This document shows, one piece after another, positions 63,101-64,000 of a stretch of DNA of 64,000 nt. The first letter of the stretch is position 1. Each line of letters opens with the position of its first letter. The notes beneath the pieces were generated by a model that worked only from the letters and a program-made list of their open reading frames with translations, searched no databases and was not told the origin of the DNA. A program made the translations under genes and the position numbers. This stretch comes from Kineosporia rhizophila. GTDB lineage: Bacteria; Actinomycetota; Actinomycetes; Actinomycetales; Kineosporiaceae. The stretch is from assembly GCF_021277265.1 (NCBI RefSeq), contig NZ_JAJSOH010000026.1:41830-105829 (forward strand), given 5' to 3'.

Positions 63101-63632
63101 CACCACCGGGGCCACCGGAACGGTAGCCACCGCCGGAACCACCACGGTCGCCGCCCGGGCCACCGGAACGGAAACCGCCACGGTCACCACCGGGGCCACC
63201 CGAGCGGAAGCCACCGCCGGAACCACCACGGTCACCGCCGGGACCGCCAGAACGGAAGCCACCGCCGGAACCACCAGGACGTGAGCCACCGCGGTCGCCG
63301 CCGGGACCGCCGGAGCGGTAGCCGCCGGAACCACCACGGTCGCCGTCGCGGCCCTGGCCGGAACGGAAGTCACGGTCGCCGGACGGACGGGAGCGTTCAC
63401 CGTCGCGTGACCAGCCACCTTCGCGGGTCTCACCGGAAGAACGGGAGTTGCGCATGCCGGCGACCCGGCCACCGGAACGGGCATTGTTGCCACCACGGGA
63501 CGGGGCGCGGTCACGGTCGCCCGCACGCGACTGCCCGTCCCGACCACCACGGGGGCCGGCCGATCCTCTGCTGGGACCGCCCTTGGCGTAGTCGTTCGTT
63601 CGAGGACGCTGCCTGTCGGGCTCGCCGGCCAT
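60102..63632 (-). CDS. RGG-repeat, TPR-like protein with acidic tail
   Basis: From the ATG at 63632 (AAGGA about 10 bases upstream) the protein has 1,176 residues. Residues 1-80 are Arg/Gly-rich; residues 80-730 hold about 36 copies of F/Y-RSGG, mostly FRSGGPGGDRGG alternating with the same plus SGGG. Residues 730-805 are Arg/Asp-rich, 805-1030 form a helical TPR-like domain (AVNYFIESDPERAWQHAEAA, YADALAELRTARRITG), and the last ~130 are almost all Asp/Glu. The TPR part is conserved in actinobacteria; the long RGG-like tract is extreme. Such tracts bind RNA and drive phase separation in eukaryotic proteins, so I infer an RNA-related role. Confidence 0.8.
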   Translation of the reverse strand: MAGEPDRQRPRTNDYAKGGPSRGSAGPRGGRDGQSRAGDRDRAPSRGGNNARSGGRVAGMRNSRSSGETREGGWSRDGERSRPSGDRDFRSGQGRDGDRGGSGGYRSGGPGGDRGGSRPGGSGGGFRSGGPGGDRGGSGGGFRSGGPGGDRGGFRSGGPGGDRGGSGGGYRSGGPGGDRGGFRSGGPGGDRGGSGGGFRSGGPGGDRGGFRSGGPGGDRGGSGGGFRSGGPGGDRGGFRSGGPGGDRGGSGGGFRSGGPSSDREGFRSGGDRGDRGGSGGGYRSGGPGGPGGDRGGFRSGGPGGDRGNSGGGFRSGGPGGDRGGFRSGGAGGDRGNSGGGYRSGGPGGDRENSGGGYRSGGPGGDRGWFRSGGPSSDRGGSGGGFRSGGPSSDRGGFRSGGPGGGRGGFRSGGPGGDRGGSGGGFRSGGQGGDRDGFRSSDRGGDRGGDRGGFRSGGPSSERGGFRSGGPGGDRGGSGGDRGGFRSGGPGADRGGDRGGFRSGGPGGDRGGSGGGFRSGGPSSERGGFRSGGPGGGRGGSNGGDRGGFRSGGQGGDRGGSGGGFRSGGAGGDRGGFRSGGPGGDRGGSGGDRGGFRSGGQGGDRGGFRSSGPGGDRGGSGGGFRSGGQGGDRGGFRSGGDRDGRSGGLGGDRNDRNDRGGFRGERDGRSSSNFRSGGPGGDRGGFRGDRNDDRGGSRSGGDRGGRSGGFANREGFRGDRNDRGSFAGQKRGWGEDKPQEARSGDSSTPRDDAAPERSERNDRPERSDRGPRREQSQGWGGREQRDRSERRPAATTRTQRSDDGRALRPMQVRKAAGRDPEIPEGINAGMLDKAVRHELSGLTREVAVQTGAHLAAVNYFIESDPERAWQHAEAARKRGGRLGVVRETAGLAAYRTGRYADALAELRTARRITGSNEHLAIMADCERGLGRPERALELARSEEAKTLDADNRIELKIVESGARADLGEFDAAVVVLQIPELESNRRSPSLARLRFAYSEALKAAKRQQEAESWRSRAIAEDPDGSAGVNDLDDDELEVYDLEWDDDDEDGEQDDQDGQGGDDAPRSADRQKPAQDAHAQDGEIDEDDEDDDLEDSTDDLDDQADDLDDDEDDDLDDEDDEDLEDTEEADSDTVSAGSTAPSQGSGDAKAENATGTPFEVRFEHGGREDADRSADRQD
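61440..63400. repeat. Coding tandem repeat array (36- and 48-bp units)
   Basis: The DNA is a tandem array of 12-codon and 16-codon units that together make an 84-bp (28-codon) higher-order unit. Units differ by synonymous changes, so the protein repeat is better kept than the DNA. Stop codons are absent in several frames on both strands because of the low-complexity codons. Confidence 0.85.
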
Positions 63633-64000
63633 GACTCCCAATCCTTCGTGATTGCTGATGGTGCTTCGTTCGTGGTGCTCGTGATCGATACGTCGTCGTC
63701 GCACGCGGAAGCTGCTCGGCCAGGCGGGCGCGCCACATCGAGGACACCCAGCTCCACCGGGTACCGGCGGCCACCACTGTTCAGAAGACGTACCAGTACA
63801 ACACGAGCCTGGCACTGCTCTCGCCGCCCGCACCCCGGAGGGCCCGAATGGCGGCATGAAAAAACAGTGGTGGCGGCCTGCTCCTCGGGCCGTGTCCGTT
63901 ACCCCGGAACCCTCGTTAGCCCCTGCGCGGAGCGCGGGTGAGGATTCGACGGGTGAACACGGCCATGAAACCGGAGCGGCCGCCACCACTATCTATGAAG
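63633..64000. other. Leader region upstream of the RGG-TPR gene
   Basis: These 368 bases to the window edge contain no supported gene. An 11-base element CCACCACTGTT occurs at about 63771 and inverted at about 63864, and a related GCCACCACTAT lies near 63980; a run of six A at 63859-63864 is part of it. This may be the promoter/leader of the repeat-protein gene. Confidence 0.4.

Noticed and set aside
59991..63284. 1,097-codon open frame on the + strand over the repeat array
   Set aside because: Its product is only Thr/Ala/Val/Gly repeats, a mirror of the leftward RSGG codons, and it runs through the C-terminal TPR part of a real gene.
61109..63757. 882-codon leftward frame in another register
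   Set aside because: It also reflects repeat composition (VVVPAV-type repeats), has no domain, and the in-register frame has the TPR domain and a ribosome binding site.
63648..63941. Small + strand ORF near the right edge
   Set aside because: It has no ribosome binding site, an Arg/Ser/Pro-rich shadow composition, and overlaps the leader of the repeat-protein gene.

Overview
The window is high-GC DNA with GTG/TTG starts, Shine-Dalgarno sequences of the AAGGAG/GAGGAG type and ATGA/GTGA overlaps between neighbouring genes. Together with the content of the right half (SteA/SteB-like proteins, MurJ, TlyA, a chorismate mutase of the AroH type next to tyrA, secreted intradiol dioxygenase, Lsr2-tailed ERCC4 protein) this points to a chromosome of an Actinomycetota bacterium. 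Kineosporia-like or a relative is a guess from gene order only.

Positions 1-29,700 are a variable region. It holds an NAD-salvage operon (pnuC-nadR), a LysE exporter, acetyltransferases, small unknown proteins, an ECF sigma factor with its partner, a TetR/GNAT divergent pair, a metallo-beta-lactamase-fold hydrolase and other single genes. It also holds several broken genes: a GNAT fragment with an internal deletion at the left edge, a serine beta-lactamase-like lipoprotein with a frameshift and a stop codon at its catalytic tyrosine, and a junction where a PIN-domain gene lacking its start meets the 3' end of an unrelated gene.

Inside this region, 10.5-19.6 kb looks like a defence island. 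A rightward operon encodes (i) a PD-(D/E)xK-like nuclease fused to a catalytically dead Ser/Thr kinase domain, (ii) an SF1 Upf1-like helicase whose first 35 residues look like the tail of a PP2C phosphatase, and (iii) a protein with a predicted winged helix. Facing it is a leftward operon of a winged-helix-like protein, a DUF262-DUF1524 (GmrSD-like) protein ending in a RAMA-like domain, and an NYN ribonuclease with a hydrophobic glycine-rich tail. This is the best candidate for an undescribed system.

A tRNA-Pro(GGG) flanked by two strong hairpins at 29.7-29.9 kb marks the change to a compact, mostly leftward core region: leuS, der-cmk, tyrA-aroH, rluB-scpB-scpA-parA, xerD, ald, a NUDIX hydrolase, pyrG, a glycosyltransferase, murJ with an MraY-like protein, a SteB/MctB-like protein and SteA, recN, nadK, tlyA and a HAD phosphatase. 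Chromosome segregation, envelope assembly, NAD(P) supply and ribosome/tRNA functions are grouped here.

The last 4 kb encode a 1,176-residue protein with about 36 copies of an F/Y-R-S-G-G unit in an RGG-like disordered region, followed by a TPR-like domain and a very acidic tail. The intergenic DNA at 44.3-45.8 kb carries two families of short tandem repeats and a 64-bp near-palindrome.
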